Positions 36,026 to 47,322 of a stretch of 64,000 nucleotides of DNA are shown piece by piece (positions within the stretch are counted from its first letter, which is position 1; the number at the start of each line of letters is the position of its first letter). Made by a program: the position numbers and the translations under genes. Location: the NCBI RefSeq assembly GCF_023277115.1, contig NZ_JALQCS010000001.1, positions 924,001-988,000 of the forward strand, in the 5' to 3' direction. Source of the stretch: Acidithiobacillus acidisediminis (GTDB lineage Bacteria > Pseudomonadota > Gammaproteobacteria > Acidithiobacillales > Acidithiobacillaceae). The notes beneath the pieces are model-generated. The model saw only the letters and a list, made by a program, of their open reading frames with translations, was not told where the DNA came from and searched no databases.

Positions 36026-37262
36026 CTTCACCATGAACTTTGGGCCCCAGCATCCCTCGGCCCACGGCGTTCTGCGGCTGGTGCTGGAACTTGATGGCGA
36101 GGTGATCGAGCGAGCCGACCCGCACATTGGCCTGCTTCACCGCGCCACCGAGAAATTGGCGGAACACAAGACCTATCTGCAGGCGCTGCCCTATATGGAT
36201 CGCCTGGACTACGTGTCGATGATGTGCAATGAGCACGCCTATTGCCGCGCCGTCGAGGGTTTACTCGGTATCGAGATCCCGCAGCGTGCGCAATACATTC
36301 GTACGATGTTCGACGAGATCACGCGGGTGCTCAATCATCTCCTCTGGCTCGGGGCCTACGCCCTGGACGTGGGCGCCATGTCGGTCTTCCTCTACTGTTT
36401 CCGGGAGCGCGAAGACCTGATGGATGTCTACGAGGCGGTCTCCGGTGCGCGGATGCATGCGGCCTACTACCGTCCGGGGGGGGTCTATCGCGATCTGCCC
36501 GAGCAGATGCCGCAGTACGAAACCTCTCCCTATCGGGATGCCAAGCGTCTGCGCGAGCTCAACGCCAATCGTCAGGGCTCTGTGCTCGATTTCATCGCCG
36601 ACTTTACCCAGCGTTTCCCTGGCTACATCGACGAGTACGAGACGCTGCTCACCGATAATCGCATCTGGAAACAGCGCACCGTGGGTATCGGCGTGGTTGC
36701 TCCAGAACGCGCTATTGCCCTGGGCTTTACCGGCCCCATGCTGCGCGCCTCTGGCGTGGCCTGGGACCTGCGCCGTACTCAACCCTATGCGGCCTACGCC
36801 GATCTCGATTTCGAGATTCCCCTGGGCAAAGAGGGCGATTGTTATGATCGCTATCTGGTGCGCGTGGCGGAGATGCGAGAGAGCAACAAGATCATCGCGC
36901 AGTGTGTGGACTGGTTGCGACAGAATCCCGGCCCGGTCATCGTGGATGATTACAAGGTCGCGCCGCCACCGCGGGAAGAAATGAAAACCAGCATGGAGGC
37001 ATTGATTCATCACTTCAAGCTGTTCTCCGAAGGAATGATCGTGCCGGCTGGGGAGATCTATGCAGCGGTTGAGGCGCCCAAGGGGGAGTTCGGGATCTAC
37101 ATGCTCTCGGATGGGGCGAACAAGCCCTACCGCATGAAGATTCGCGCGCCGGGATTTTCTCATCTCGCGGCCATGGACGAGATGGCACGTGGGCACATGA
37201 TTGCCGATGTGGTGGCCATCCTGGCCACCATGGACATCGTCTTTGGGGAGATCGACCGATGA
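36009..37262 (+). CDS. nuoD: NADH-quinone oxidoreductase subunit D
   Basis: NuoD (49-kDa subunit) forms the quinone pocket with NuoB. The ATG at 36009 follows GGAGGGG and gives 417 residues starting [20 protein letters not shown]. The His and Tyr quinone-site residues are expected in GPQHPSAHG and in [11 protein letters not shown]. It overlaps nuoC by 17 bases and nuoE by four (ATGA). Confidence 0.97.
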   Translation: MPEISNFTMNFGPQHPSAHGVLRLVLELDGEVIERADPHIGLLHRATEKLAEHKTYLQALPYMDRLDYVSMMCNEHAYCRAVEGLLGIEIPQRAQYIRTMFDEITRVLNHLLWLGAYALDVGAMSVFLYCFREREDLMDVYEAVSGARMHAAYYRPGGVYRDLPEQMPQYETSPYRDAKRLRELNANRQGSVLDFIADFTQRFPGYIDEYETLLTDNRIWKQRTVGIGVVAPERAIALGFTGPMLRASGVAWDLRRTQPYAAYADLDFEIPLGKEGDCYDRYLVRVAEMRESNKIIAQCVDWLRQNPGPVIVDDYKVAPPPREEMKTSMEALIHHFKLFSEGMIVPAGEIYAAVEAPKGEFGIYMLSDGANKPYRMKIRAPGFSHLAAMDEMARGHMIADVVAILATMDIVFGEIDR

Positions 37263-37753
37263 GTGCGTGGCTGTCACCATCATCTCTGGACGAAATTGCC
37301 CGCGAACGTGCCAAATATCCACCGGAGCAGGCCCGTTCCGCGCTTCTGGCGGCCCTGCGCATTGCCCAGGACGAACATGGCTATCTCCCCGACGCGCTCA
37401 TCGAGCATGTCGCGGAACTCCTCGAGGTGCCGGCCATTCAGGCCTTCGAGGTGGCGACCTTCTATACCATGTACGATCTGCAGCCGGTGGGGAAGCACCA
37501 GTTTTGCGTCTGTGGTAGTGTTTCCTGCTTCTTGAATGATTCCGACGGCATCCTCGCACACCTGCAGGAACGTCTCGGTATTGGTATCGGTGAGACCACG
37601 GCCGACGGACTCTTTACCATCAAGGAAGTCGAGTGTTTGGGGGCGTGCAAGGATGCGCCGGTCATGCAACTGGCGGATCGCTATATCGAGGATCTCACTC
37701 CGGCAAAGCTGGATGCCCTGATTGCGGAATTGCGCAAGGAGGCGGACAAATGA
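37259..37753 (+). CDS. nuoE: NADH-quinone oxidoreductase subunit E
   Basis: NuoE (24-kDa subunit) holds the N1a [2Fe-2S] cluster of the NADH-oxidising module. The 164-residue thioredoxin-fold protein shows two Cys in CVCGSVSC and two in [10 protein letters not shown], the cluster ligand pairs. ATGA overlaps couple it to nuoD upstream and nuoF downstream. Confidence 0.96.
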   Translation: MSAWLSPSSLDEIARERAKYPPEQARSALLAALRIAQDEHGYLPDALIEHVAELLEVPAIQAFEVATFYTMYDLQPVGKHQFCVCGSVSCFLNDSDGILAHLQERLGIGIGETTADGLFTIKEVECLGACKDAPVMQLADRYIEDLTPAKLDALIAELRKEADK

Positions 37754-39057
37754 CGACAGAAGCCTATGTGAATGGGGTTACCCTGCAAAATCGTGGACTG
37801 CCCGACTCGCACCGCTTGGCGGTCTACCAAGGTACGGGCGGGTACCAGGCCTTGCGCAAGGTGGTGCTGGAGGCGATGAGCCCCGATCAGATCATCAACG
37901 AGATGAAGACCTCGGCCCTACGCGGGCGCGGTGGCGCTGGCTTTCCCACGGGTCTGAAGTGGAGTTTCATGCCCAAGGGGGTCGCCGGCATGAAATATCT
38001 GCTGTGCAACGCCGATGAGGGAGAACCTGGCACCTGCAAGGATCGCGACATCATGCGCTATGAACCGCACCGCTTGATCGAGGGGATGATCATTGCTGCC
38101 TATGCTATGGGTGCGCGCGGCGGTTATATCTATATCCGCGGCGAGTTCATCGAGCCCATTCGCATTGTCGAAGATGCCATTGCCGAGGCCTATGCAGCAG
38201 GTTTGCTCGGGCAGAATATCCTCGGTACGGAATTTTCCTTTGATCTCGCGGTACATCGCGGTGCCGGTGCCTATATCTGCGGCGAAGAGACGGCCCTGAT
38301 GGAGTCGCTGGAAGGCAAGAAGGGGCAGCCGCGTTTCAAGCCGCCCTTCCCAGCGAGTTATGGCCTCTATGGGCAGCCGACCACCATCAACAACGTCGAG
38401 ACCTTTGCTTCGGTGCCCGACATCATTGTCCGTGGTGGGCAATGGTTTCTCGAACTCGGCAAGCCGAACAATGGTGGGACGAAAATCTTTTCGGTGACCG
38501 GTCACGTACAGCGGCCGGGCAATTTTGAAGTACCCATGGGGACGCCTTTTGCGGATTTGCTGGCAATGGCCGGTGGTTTGCGCGCTGGGCGCAAGCTCAA
38601 GGCAGTAATCCCCGGCGGTACCAGTACCGCCATGGTCGCCGGTGCCCAGATGATGGAAGTGACCATGGATTACGATAGCATCGCCAAGGCGGGTTCCGCC
38701 CTGGGCGCAGGCTCGGTCATTGTCATCGACGATAGCGTTTGCATGGTCAAGGTGGTGGAGCGGATTACCCGCTTCTACATGCATGAATCCTGTGGTCAGT
38801 GCACCCCATGCCGCGAGGGAATGGGTTGGTTGTGGCGCGTCATGCACCGCATCGAGAATGGTCAGGGCCGGGAGTCGGATCTGGAACTGTTGCAGAATGT
38901 GGGCTCGCGGATCGAGGGTCGCACCATCTGCGCCCTTGCCGATGGTGGGGTAGCGCCGGTGACGAGCTCCCTACGCCTGTTCCCGGAGGAGTACCTGCAT
39001 CATGTGCGGCATAAGACCTGTCTCGTGGGCGCCGATACTGCACGGAGAGTTGCCTGA
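37750..39057 (+). CDS. nuoF: NADH-quinone oxidoreductase subunit F
   Basis: NuoF (51-kDa subunit) binds NADH, FMN and the N3 [4Fe-4S] cluster. From the ATG at 37750, overlapping the nuoE stop, it has 435 residues. It shows the flavin/NADH glycine-rich loop [23 protein letters not shown], and the cluster motif [11 protein letters not shown]. The frame is open further upstream but that part lies within nuoE. Confidence 0.97.
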   Translation: MTTEAYVNGVTLQNRGLPDSHRLAVYQGTGGYQALRKVVLEAMSPDQIINEMKTSALRGRGGAGFPTGLKWSFMPKGVAGMKYLLCNADEGEPGTCKDRDIMRYEPHRLIEGMIIAAYAMGARGGYIYIRGEFIEPIRIVEDAIAEAYAAGLLGQNILGTEFSFDLAVHRGAGAYICGEETALMESLEGKKGQPRFKPPFPASYGLYGQPTTINNVETFASVPDIIVRGGQWFLELGKPNNGGTKIFSVTGHVQRPGNFEVPMGTPFADLLAMAGGLRAGRKLKAVIPGGTSTAMVAGAQMMEVTMDYDSIAKAGSALGAGSVIVIDDSVCMVKVVERITRFYMHESCGQCTPCREGMGWLWRVMHRIENGQGRESDLELLQNVGSRIEGRTICALADGGVAPVTSSLRLFPEEYLHHVRHKTCLVGADTARRVA

Positions 39058-41375
39058 TGCCACGCATCGAGATCGATGGGCAGGAAATCGAGGTTGCTGC
39101 TGGCACCACCCTGATGGAGGCGGCGCAACAGCTTGGCATTTACATCCCCTTCTTCTGCTACCATCCCAAGCTCTCGGTGGCTGCTAACTGCCGGATGTGT
39201 CTGGTGGACGTCGAGAAGCAGGCGAAGCCCCTGCCCGCCTGTGCCACCCCGGCCAGCGATGGTATGAAGGTCGCTACCCGTTCGCGGCGGGCGAAGATGG
39301 CCCAGCAAGGGGTCCTGGAATTCCTGCTCATCAATCATCCTCTCGATTGCCCGATCTGTGATCAGGGTGGTGAATGCCCGTTGCAGGACATCACCATGGG
39401 CTACGCCAATCCCCATAGCCTCTACACGGAAGAAAAACGGGTGGTGGAAGACAAGGACATCGGGCCCTTGATCGCCACCGAGATGACCCGCTGTATCCAA
39501 TGCACGCGCTGCGTGCGTTTTGGCACTGAGATTGGTGGTATCAGCGAGCTGGGAGCTACGGGGCGCGGCGAACACATGGCCATCGGTACCTATGTTGCCA
39601 AGGCCGTGCGTTCCGAATTGTCGGGTAACATGATTGATCTCTGTCCCGTCGGTGCCCTGACCAGTAAACCCTTCCGCTACAAGGCCCGCTCTTGGGAGCT
39701 CAAACATAGTAGCAGTCTCTGTCCCCACTGCTCGACCGGCTGCAATACCGACGTGCAGAGCCTCGGCAAGGAGGTCCTGCGGGTGAAGCCGCGGCTCAAC
39801 GAGGCCGTCAACGAAGAATGGCTCTGCGACAAGGGGCGCTTTGCCTATGCCGGTTTGCAGGCAGCAGATCGGCTGCAGCAGCCGTTGTTGCGCATTGATG
39901 GCAGTCTGCAGCCGGTCTCTTGGGCTGAGGCCCTAGATGCCGCTGCGGCCGCCGTGCAGAAGGTCATCGGTCGTGCGGGTCCGGACGCCATAGCGGGCTT
40001 TATCAGCGCCCAGTCCAGCAACGAGGAATTGTATCTGTTCCAGGCCCTGCTACGGGCGCTGGGAGTAAGGGCCATTGAGCATCGCCTGCGCCAGACGGAT
40101 TTCCGCGCTGATCCGGCCATGCCGCTCTATCCCGCGCTCAATATGAGTCTGGAACAGTTGGAGACGGAGCGGGACATCGTGCTCTGGCATGCTTACCCGC
40201 GGGAACAGCAGCCCTTGACCAACCATCGTCTGCGCAAGGCGGCGCTGGCAGGGGCGCGGATTTGGGCAATCGATAGTGTCAAACGGGAATTCAACTTTCC
40301 CTTGCAACAGCTATGGGATGCGGCGGGGGACGATCTCGCCCTGGTTCAGGAACTGCGCGATGTTCTGCGTGGCAATGCCGCATCTCGCAATACTTCCCTG
40401 CAGCCCTTGGCGAATGCCCTGCGGGCAGCAGAGAGCCCGGTTTTCCTCCTCGGCAATGGCCTGTTGCAGCACCCGCAGGCGGCGGATCTCCTGGCTACTC
40501 TGGCAGACATCGCGCAAGGGCTGGGGGCACGAATTTCCTGGCTGGCGGAAGCGGCCAACAGTGCCGGTGCTTGGTTGCTCGGCTGTGTGCCGGGGCGCAA
40601 GCTTGGTGGCGTGCCGCTGGAAGATGCCCCAGACCCTTGGTCCGAGAAGCAGGCCTTCCTGCTCCATGGCATCGAAGCCGAGGCCGACGCCATGAATGCG
40701 CCGCGTGTGCGCGCGGCCCTCGATGCGGCGGAGTGTGTCATCAGCATCAGTACTTTTCTTGGCGCCGCCGAGGACTGCGCGGATATCGTTCTTCCCCTGG
40801 CGAGCTGGGCCGAGAGTAGTGGCAGCTTCTTCAACAACGAGGGTCGTCTGCAACACTATCGTGCTGCCGTCCGGCCCCTCGGCGAGGCACGACCTGGCTG
40901 GAAGATCCTGCGGGTTTTGGCCGACCATCTCGAGTTGGCGGGCCTCGATTTTGTCGATCTCGAGGCGGTGCAGTCAGCATGGCAGGCGGCCTTGGGCGAA
41001 TTCCCTCTCGATGTTCCTGGCCTGGCTATGCAGCCGAAGTTTGCCGCCGTACCAGGCGGGATTACAGATGGCTACCGCTTGCTCGGTGACTGGGGTATCT
41101 ATCAGCAGGACCCCTTGGTCCGGCGCGCGGCGCCCTTGGCAAGAGAGTCCAGTTGCCGCATGCATCCCGATAGCCTAGCAGCTCTGGGAATTGTGGGGTC
41201 ATTGGTGGAATTGTGTGCCGCCAATGGCGCACGGATACAGTTACCCGTTGTTGCGGATGCGGGGATTCCGGCTGGGGCCGTGTGGCTGGATCTGGGTCAT
41301 CCCGAGACCCAGGCCTTGGGTGGGGTGGGGGCGGCCCTACAGGTGCAGACCCCAAGCATGCGGGCGCGGGCTTAA
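39057..41375 (+). CDS. nuoG: NADH-quinone oxidoreductase subunit G
   Basis: NuoG (75-kDa subunit) wires electrons through N1b, N4 and N5. The 772-residue protein starts with a ferredoxin-like domain ([11 protein letters not shown]), then the His-Cys3 site of N5 ([16 protein letters not shown]), then [12 protein letters not shown] molybdopterin-oxidoreductase-like domain begins CPHCSTGCN; three of its Cys plus a later one could bind the extra N7-type cluster. The ATG overlaps the nuoF stop (TGATG). Confidence 0.96.
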   Translation: MPRIEIDGQEIEVAAGTTLMEAAQQLGIYIPFFCYHPKLSVAANCRMCLVDVEKQAKPLPACATPASDGMKVATRSRRAKMAQQGVLEFLLINHPLDCPICDQGGECPLQDITMGYANPHSLYTEEKRVVEDKDIGPLIATEMTRCIQCTRCVRFGTEIGGISELGATGRGEHMAIGTYVAKAVRSELSGNMIDLCPVGALTSKPFRYKARSWELKHSSSLCPHCSTGCNTDVQSLGKEVLRVKPRLNEAVNEEWLCDKGRFAYAGLQAADRLQQPLLRIDGSLQPVSWAEALDAAAAAVQKVIGRAGPDAIAGFISAQSSNEELYLFQALLRALGVRAIEHRLRQTDFRADPAMPLYPALNMSLEQLETERDIVLWHAYPREQQPLTNHRLRKAALAGARIWAIDSVKREFNFPLQQLWDAAGDDLALVQELRDVLRGNAASRNTSLQPLANALRAAESPVFLLGNGLLQHPQAADLLATLADIAQGLGARISWLAEAANSAGAWLLGCVPGRKLGGVPLEDAPDPWSEKQAFLLHGIEAEADAMNAPRVRAALDAAECVISISTFLGAAEDCADIVLPLASWAESSGSFFNNEGRLQHYRAAVRPLGEARPGWKILRVLADHLELAGLDFVDLEAVQSAWQAALGEFPLDVPGLAMQPKFAAVPGGITDGYRLLGDWGIYQQDPLVRRAAPLARESSCRMHPDSLAALGIVGSLVELCAANGARIQLPVVADAGIPAGAVWLDLGHPETQALGGVGAALQVQTPSMRARA

Positions 41376-41385
41376 AGGAGGCCGG

Positions 41386-42411
41386 ATGCACGATCTTACC
41401 CAAGCAGCATGGTGGCCGCCGGTATGGGCGCTGATCAAGATCATCATCGTCTTGGTTCCGCTCCTGCTGGCAGTGGCCTACTTGACCTTGGCCGAGCGCA
41501 AGGTGATTGGGTATATCCAGATTCGCCTGGGACCGAATCGCGTTGGGTTCCGTGGACTGTTGCAGCCCATTGCCGATGCCTTGAAGCTCCTCTTCAAGGA
41601 AGTCCTCATCCCCAGCAACGCCAACCGCTTCCTCTTTCTGGCGGCGCCGGTGCTGGCCTTTGTGCCGGCCATGTTGGTCTGGGCAGCGGTGCCCTTTGGG
41701 CCCGACGTTGCCATCAGCAATATGAACGCTGGCCTGCTCTATGTGCTGGCTGTCGCCGGTCTGGGAGTGTACGGCATTATCATTGCGGGCTGGGCATCGA
41801 ACTCCAAGTATGCCTTCCTCGGTGCCCTGCGCGCAGCGGCGCAGCTAGTGGCCTATGAGATTGCCATGGGTTTTGCCCTGGTTGGGGTGCTGATGCTGGC
41901 CCAGAGCCTGAATCTGACGAAGATCGTCGAGGCCCAGGCGGGGGCCGGTTTCTGGTCCTGGTACTGGCTACCTCTCTTTCCCTTCTTCCTGGTCTACTTT
42001 ATCTCTGGGGTGGCCGAGACCAACCGAGCACCTTTTGACGTAGCCGAAGGGGAATCGGAGATCGTCGCCGGTTTTCATGTCGAGTATTCTGGCATGGGCT
42101 TTGCGCTGTTCTTTTTGGCGGAATACGCCAACATGATTGTTGTTTCGATCCTGACGACGATACTGTTCCTGGGTGGTTGGTATCCGCCCTTCGACGTTGC
42201 GCCCTTTACCTGGGTGCCAGGATTGATCTGGCTGCTGCTCAAGACCGCCTTCCTGCTTTACGTCTTTCTCTGGATTCGCGCTACCTTTCCGCGCTACCGC
42301 TACGATCAGATCATGCGCCTGGGCTGGAAGGTCTTCATCCCCATCACCATTGCCTGGATCGTGGTGGTCGGCATTGCCCTCGAGACCCCGTTGCGGGCCA
42401 TCCTGCGCTGA
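41386..42411 (+). CDS. nuoH: NADH-quinone oxidoreductase subunit H
   Basis: NuoH is the membrane subunit joining the two arms and forming part of the quinone tunnel. The ATG at 41386 follows AAAGGAG and gives 341 residues with about eight helices. Family signatures are [20 protein letters not shown] and [20 protein letters not shown], the latter the acidic loop near the quinone site. Confidence 0.97.
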   Translation: MHDLTQAAWWPPVWALIKIIIVLVPLLLAVAYLTLAERKVIGYIQIRLGPNRVGFRGLLQPIADALKLLFKEVLIPSNANRFLFLAAPVLAFVPAMLVWAAVPFGPDVAISNMNAGLLYVLAVAGLGVYGIIIAGWASNSKYAFLGALRAAAQLVAYEIAMGFALVGVLMLAQSLNLTKIVEAQAGAGFWSWYWLPLFPFFLVYFISGVAETNRAPFDVAEGESEIVAGFHVEYSGMGFALFFLAEYANMIVVSILTTILFLGGWYPPFDVAPFTWVPGLIWLLLKTAFLLYVFLWIRATFPRYRYDQIMRLGWKVFIPITIAWIVVVGIALETPLRAILR

Positions 42412-42421
42412 GGAAAACGTC

Positions 42422-42913
42422 ATGGCCAGTCCTGTCACCCGTTGGTTGCAATCCTTTTTCCTACTCGAACTAGTGCGCGGTATGCACCTCACCGGCCGCT
42501 ATTTCTTTGCGCGCAAGTTCACGGTCCAGTATCCCGAGGAAACGACCCCGCAATCGCCACGCTTCCGCGGCTTGCATGCCCTTCGCCGTTATGAAAATGG
42601 CGAGGAACGCTGCATTGCCTGCAAGCTCTGCGAGGCGGTTTGTCCGGCATTGGCCATCACCATCGAGAGTGAGACGCGTAGCGACGGCACGCGCCGTACC
42701 AGTCGTTATGATATCGATCTCAGCAAGTGCATTTTTTGCGGGCTGTGCGAAGAATCCTGCCCGGTGGACTCCATCGTCGAGAGTCGGGTATTGAGTTATC
42801 ACGCCGAGAGCCGCAGTGAGCTGCTCTACGATAAGGGACGTCTGCTTGGCAATGGCGATCGGCTGGAAACGGAGCTAGCCAGCGATCGTCAGACTGACAG
42901 CGCCTACCGCTAG
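42422..42913 (+). CDS. nuoI: NADH-quinone oxidoreductase subunit I
   Basis: NuoI carries clusters N6a and N6b. The 163-residue protein has two ferredoxin-type motifs, [12 protein letters not shown] and [12 protein letters not shown]. The start is the ATG at 42422 after GGAAA, ten bases past the nuoH stop. Confidence 0.97.
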   Translation: MASPVTRWLQSFFLLELVRGMHLTGRYFFARKFTVQYPEETTPQSPRFRGLHALRRYENGEERCIACKLCEAVCPALAITIESETRSDGTRRTSRYDIDLSKCIFCGLCEESCPVDSIVESRVLSYHAESRSELLYDKGRLLGNGDRLETELASDRQTDSAYR

Positions 42914-42930
42914 GAGAGAAAGAAAGGCCC

Positions 42931-43530
42931 ATGCTGCTCACCACCACCGTCCTTTTTTATATTTTTTCGGCGGTACTGCTGCTTTCCGCGCTGCTGGTCA
43001 TTACCGCCCGCAATCCCGTCTATTCTGCTCTCTATCTGGTGCTCGCCTTTTTCAATGCGGCGGCACTCTTCCTGTTGTTGGGGGCGGAGTTCCTTGGCCT
43101 GATCCTGATTCTGGTGTATGTCGGTGCGGTAATGGTGCTCTTTCTCTTTGTCGTGATGATGCTCGACATCAATCTCGCCCAGCTGAAGGAAGGGTTTCTG
43201 CGTTATCTTCCCTTGGGGCTGGCGGTGGCCATCGTTGGTGTGCTCGAACTGGTGGCGGTCTTCTGGACCACACCTCTCGGCCGTGTCCCTGCACCCGGGC
43301 CGATCCCTGCGAATGCCGACAATACCCGAGCGCTCGGTACGTTACTGTATACCCACTATCTGTATCCCTTTGAGATTGCTGCGGTGATCCTCTTGGTGGC
43401 GATCATCGCGGCCATTGCCTTGACCCTGCGTCGCCGTCCCGATACCAAGAGCCAGGCGGTGGGCAAGCAGGTGGCGGTGGCGGTGCGCGATCGTCTGCGC
43501 ATGGTGGATTTGCGGGAGCCACGGGAATGA
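42931..43530 (+). CDS. nuoJ: NADH-quinone oxidoreductase subunit J
   Basis: NuoJ is a five-helix membrane subunit. The 199-residue product shows the conserved [20 protein letters not shown] and [20 protein letters not shown], the latter containing the pi-bulge helix. A basic C-terminal tail follows the last helix. The stop overlaps the nuoK start (ATGA). Confidence 0.96.
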   Translation: MLLTTTVLFYIFSAVLLLSALLVITARNPVYSALYLVLAFFNAAALFLLLGAEFLGLILILVYVGAVMVLFLFVVMMLDINLAQLKEGFLRYLPLGLAVAIVGVLELVAVFWTTPLGRVPAPGPIPANADNTRALGTLLYTHYLYPFEIAAVILLVAIIAAIALTLRRRPDTKSQAVGKQVAVAVRDRLRMVDLREPRE

Positions 43531-43838
43531 TGGCACCAACGCTTTCCCAGTGGCTGATTCTTGGCGCCCTGCTGTTTTCCATCGGGGTGGTGGGGATTTT
43601 TCTCAACCGGAAAAACGTCATCATCCTGTTGATGGCGATCGAGATTCTGCTGCTGGCGGTCAATATCAATCTGGTCGCCTTTTCTCGCTACCTGGGCAAT
43701 CTCCAGGGGCAGGTGTTCGTTTTTTTCGTACTTACCGTGGCGGCCGCCGAAGCGGCCATTGGCTTGGCGATCCTGGTGGTCTATTTCCGTAATCGCCGCA
43801 GTATCAATGTAGAAGACATCGACGACTTACGGGGCTGA
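43527..43838 (+). CDS. nuoK: NADH-quinone oxidoreductase subunit K
   Basis: NuoK is a three-helix subunit with two buried Glu residues important for proton pumping, visible in [11 protein letters not shown] and in [10 protein letters not shown]. At 103 residues it has the normal length. It begins inside the end of nuoJ and ends one base before nuoL. Confidence 0.97.
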   Translation: MMAPTLSQWLILGALLFSIGVVGIFLNRKNVIILLMAIEILLLAVNINLVAFSRYLGNLQGQVFVFFVLTVAAAEAAIGLAILVVYFRNRRSINVEDIDDLRG

Positions 43839-43839
43839 T

Positions 43840-45822
43840 ATGTGGATCTTTGACTGGCTGCATAGCCTGCCACCCATCTGGGTCTATTTGTTGATTCCCC
43901 TGGCACCTCTGGCGGGGTCGCTGGTGGCCGGATTGGGTGGTTGGTTCTTGCGTGAGAAGGCGCATTGGGCGCCGATCGCTGGCGTTGCCTTTGCCCTCTA
44001 CCTGGCGGTGTTTGTTTTGCTGCAGGTACTGCAGGGTCATACCTTCTACGGCAACGTCTACACCTGGGCGGTGTTCGGGAATCTGCCGGTGCCCATCGGT
44101 TTTGACATCGACAGCCTGACCGCAGTGATGCTGCTGGTGGTTACCTTCGTCTCCCTCTGCGTGCATGTCTACACCATTGGCTACATGCACGACGACCCCG
44201 GCTACGCACGCTTCTTCAGTTATATCTCCCTGTTTACCTTTAGCATGTTGATGCTGGTGATGAGCAACAACTTTCTCCAGCTCTTCTTTGGCTGGGAGGC
44301 GGTGGGACTGGTTTCCTATCTGCTGATTGGTTTCTGGTTCACGCGCGAGAGCGCCAATCAGGCAGCGCTCAAGGCCTTCTTGGTCAACCGGGTGGGAGAT
44401 TTTGGTTTTCTCCTGGGGATCGCGGCGATCTATCACTACTGTGGCAGCCTCGATTACCGTACGGTTTTTGCCATGGTGCCGAGCCTCGTCGGGCACACGG
44501 TGAGCATCCTTCCCGGCCATCCCTGGTCGGTACTGACCTGGATCGCCATTTTGCTGTTCATCGGCGCCATGGGAAAATCAGCACAAGTGCCTTTGCATGT
44601 CTGGTTGCCGGAGTCCATGGAAGGTCCGACCCCCATCTCCGCACTCATCCACGCGGCAACCATGGTGACTGCCGGGATCTTCATGGTGGCGCGCATGTCG
44701 CCCATTTATGAGCAGTCAGCCACGGCCTTGAGCCTGATCCTGATCATTGGTGCGATCACCGCGCTGTTCATGGGTTTGATTGGTTTGGTGCAGAATGACA
44801 TCAAGCGCATCATTGCCTATTCCACGCTCTCGCAGTTGGGCTACATGACGGCGGCACTCGGCGCCTCGGCCTTCTCGGCGGCCATCTTCCATCTCATGAC
44901 CCATGCTTTCTTCAAGGCGTTACTCTTTCTTGCGGCCGGTTCCGTCATTCATGTCATGGAAAATGAGCAGGATATTCGCAAGATGGGTGGTTTACGCCGA
45001 CACATGCCGATTACCTACCTCACCTTCCTGGTGGGTGGTCTGGCCCTCTCCGGTATTCCGCCTTTCGCCGGGTTCTTCAGCAAGGATCTGATCATCGAGG
45101 CGGTCGGAGACTCGAGCATAAGCGGCTCTACCTTTGCCTATGTGCTCTTGGTACTGGGTGCGCTGGTGACCTCCCTCTATACCTTCCGCATGTTTTTCCT
45201 CGTCTTTCATGGCCAGAAACGGATGGATCAGCACACTCAGGCGCATCTGCATGAGTCCCCGTGGGTGATTACCCTGCCTCTGCTGGCCTTGAGTATCCCG
45301 GCACTGCTGGCGGGTTGGCTGTTCATTGCGCCAGTGGGGCTTGGCGGCTTCCTGGATAGCTCACTGCAGATCCGTGCGCAATGGAACACGGTGGGGGAAA
45401 TTGCTGCCCACTGGCACGGGGCTGGGATCTTTTTGCTGCATGGCTTGCAGGCCTGGCCCTTCTGGCTGGCCTTGCTCGGCATTGCCCTGGCGGCTTGGTT
45501 CTATCTGCTGCATGACGGCGTTCCTGCGGGCTTGCGTACGCTCCTGACTCCCGCCACTTGGGTGTTGCGCAAGAAGTATGGTTTTGATGCGTTCAATCAT
45601 TGGGTCTTTGTCCGGGGTGCCTTGCTCCTCGGTCGGCGCTTCTGGCATTGGGGGGATGAGGCGCTGATCGACGGTGCCATGGTCAATGGCAGTGCGCATC
45701 TCGTGGCGCGGGCGGCACAGTCCTGGCGTCGTCTGCAGACCGGTTACATTTACCACTATGCCTTCGTCATGATCATCGGACTGGTGCTCTTCATGACCTA
45801 TTTCATGATCTGGAGAGTCTGA
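43840..45822 (+). CDS. nuoL: NADH-quinone oxidoreductase subunit L
   Basis: NuoL is the distal antiporter-like proton-pumping subunit with the long lateral helix. The 660-residue product shows FFGWEAVGLVSYLLIGFW, the Lys-containing MGKSAQVPLHVWLPESMEGP, and HAATMVTAGIFMVARMSP. The C-terminal region (residues 500-660) fits the lateral helix and anchor. The next gene starts at the adjacent base. Confidence 0.97.
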   Translation: MWIFDWLHSLPPIWVYLLIPLAPLAGSLVAGLGGWFLREKAHWAPIAGVAFALYLAVFVLLQVLQGHTFYGNVYTWAVFGNLPVPIGFDIDSLTAVMLLVVTFVSLCVHVYTIGYMHDDPGYARFFSYISLFTFSMLMLVMSNNFLQLFFGWEAVGLVSYLLIGFWFTRESANQAALKAFLVNRVGDFGFLLGIAAIYHYCGSLDYRTVFAMVPSLVGHTVSILPGHPWSVLTWIAILLFIGAMGKSAQVPLHVWLPESMEGPTPISALIHAATMVTAGIFMVARMSPIYEQSATALSLILIIGAITALFMGLIGLVQNDIKRIIAYSTLSQLGYMTAALGASAFSAAIFHLMTHAFFKALLFLAAGSVIHVMENEQDIRKMGGLRRHMPITYLTFLVGGLALSGIPPFAGFFSKDLIIEAVGDSSISGSTFAYVLLVLGALVTSLYTFRMFFLVFHGQKRMDQHTQAHLHESPWVITLPLLALSIPALLAGWLFIAPVGLGGFLDSSLQIRAQWNTVGEIAAHWHGAGIFLLHGLQAWPFWLALLGIALAAWFYLLHDGVPAGLRTLLTPATWVLRKKYGFDAFNHWVFVRGALLLGRRFWHWGDEALIDGAMVNGSAHLVARAAQSWRRLQTGYIYHYAFVMIIGLVLFMTYFMIWRV

Positions 45823-47313
45823 ATGGGCCATTCCTTTGGCATCCTGAGTGCCGCCATCTGGCTGCCCATTGTTGGTGGTTTCTTGGTCCTGGCAATTGGG
45901 GAACGCGCCGGCGCTATGCCGGCACGCTGGTTATCCCTGTTGGTGTCGGTGGCAACCTTCGCCGTTACGCTGCCCCTTTTCACCGGCTTTGATACGCATA
46001 GCGCGGCGATGCAATTCGTCGAACGTGTGCCCTGGATTCCGTCGTTACATATCCAGTATTTCCTCGGAATCGATGGCATTTCCCTCTGGTTTATCCTGCT
46101 CACCAGCTTTCTTACCCCGCTAGTAGTGATTGCCTCCTGGCGCAACATCTCGAATCGCATCGCCCAGTATCTGGCCGCCTTCTTGATCATGGATGGACTG
46201 ATGATCGGGGTATTCTGTGCCCTCGATGCCATCCTCTTCTATGTCTTCTGGGAAGCCATGCTGATCCCGATGTTTTTGATCATTGGGGTCTGGGGTGGCC
46301 CGCGCCGGGTCTATGCCACCATCAAGTTCTTTCTGTATACCTTCCTCGGCTCGGTGCTGATGCTGGTTGCCTTCCTCTATCTCTATTTTCATAGTGGCGA
46401 CAGTTTCAGCCTCCTGGCCTTTCAGCGAACCCCGTTGTCTGCAACGGCGCAGATCTGGATTTTTCTTGCCTTCCTGATCGCCTTTGCGGTGAAGATTCCC
46501 ATGTGGCCGGTGCATACCTGGCTACCGGATGCCCACGTCGAGGCGCCTACCGGTGGATCGGTCATCCTGGCGGCGGTGATGTTGAAGATGGGAGCCTATG
46601 GTTTCCTGCGTCTGAGCCTGCCCATCACGCCCGATGCCAGCCATCAATTGGCCTGGTTGATGATCGTGCTGTCGCTGATTGCCATTGTATACATTGCCTT
46701 GATCGCGATTGTGCAGCAGGACATGAAGAAACTGATTGCCTATTCCTCCATTGCACACATGGGCTATGTGACCCTGGGTTTCTTCGTCTTTACCCAGACC
46801 GCGATGGAGGGGGCAATCATCCAGATGCTCTCCCATGGTTTCGTCAGCGCAGCGATGTTTCTCTGTGTTGGCGTGCTCTACGATCGGATGCACACGCGCG
46901 AGATCCAGGCCTATGGTGGCGTTGCCAATGTCATGCCAATCTTTGCCAGTTTGATGATGCTGTTTGCCATGGCCAATGTGGGTCTGCCCGGCACCTCCGG
47001 CTTCGTTGGCGAGTTCATGGTGGTCTTGGGTACCTATCAGGTACACCCCTGGCCGGCAATCATTGCCGCGACTGGGTTGATTACCGGTGCAGGGTATACC
47101 TTGTGGCTGTTTAAGCGGGTGATCTTTGGTGGAGTGGTACGGACCGAGGTTGCCGCGCTCAATGACCTGAATGGGCGGGAAATCCTGGTCCTCGGGACCC
47201 TGGCCGGTCTGGTGCTTCTCTTGGGTGTATGGCCCGCACCTTTCCTCGAAATCGTCCACCATTCCGTGGCCCACCTGCTGCAGCAAGTGGCCGTCAGTAA
47301 AGTCCCGGGTTGA
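45823..47313 (+). CDS. nuoM: NADH-quinone oxidoreductase subunit M
   Basis: NuoM is an antiporter-like proton-pumping subunit. In 496 residues it has about 14 helices, the Glu-containing FWEAMLIPMFLIIGVWGG, and KIPMWPVHTWLPDAHVEAPT with the key Lys. nuoN follows after nine bases, with GAGGAGA before its start. Confidence 0.97.
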   Translation: MGHSFGILSAAIWLPIVGGFLVLAIGERAGAMPARWLSLLVSVATFAVTLPLFTGFDTHSAAMQFVERVPWIPSLHIQYFLGIDGISLWFILLTSFLTPLVVIASWRNISNRIAQYLAAFLIMDGLMIGVFCALDAILFYVFWEAMLIPMFLIIGVWGGPRRVYATIKFFLYTFLGSVLMLVAFLYLYFHSGDSFSLLAFQRTPLSATAQIWIFLAFLIAFAVKIPMWPVHTWLPDAHVEAPTGGSVILAAVMLKMGAYGFLRLSLPITPDASHQLAWLMIVLSLIAIVYIALIAIVQQDMKKLIAYSSIAHMGYVTLGFFVFTQTAMEGAIIQMLSHGFVSAAMFLCVGVLYDRMHTREIQAYGGVANVMPIFASLMMLFAMANVGLPGTSGFVGEFMVVLGTYQVHPWPAIIAATGLITGAGYTLWLFKRVIFGGVVRTEVAALNDLNGREILVLGTLAGLVLLLGVWPAPFLEIVHHSVAHLLQQVAVSKVPG

Positions 47314-47322
47314 GGAGACAGC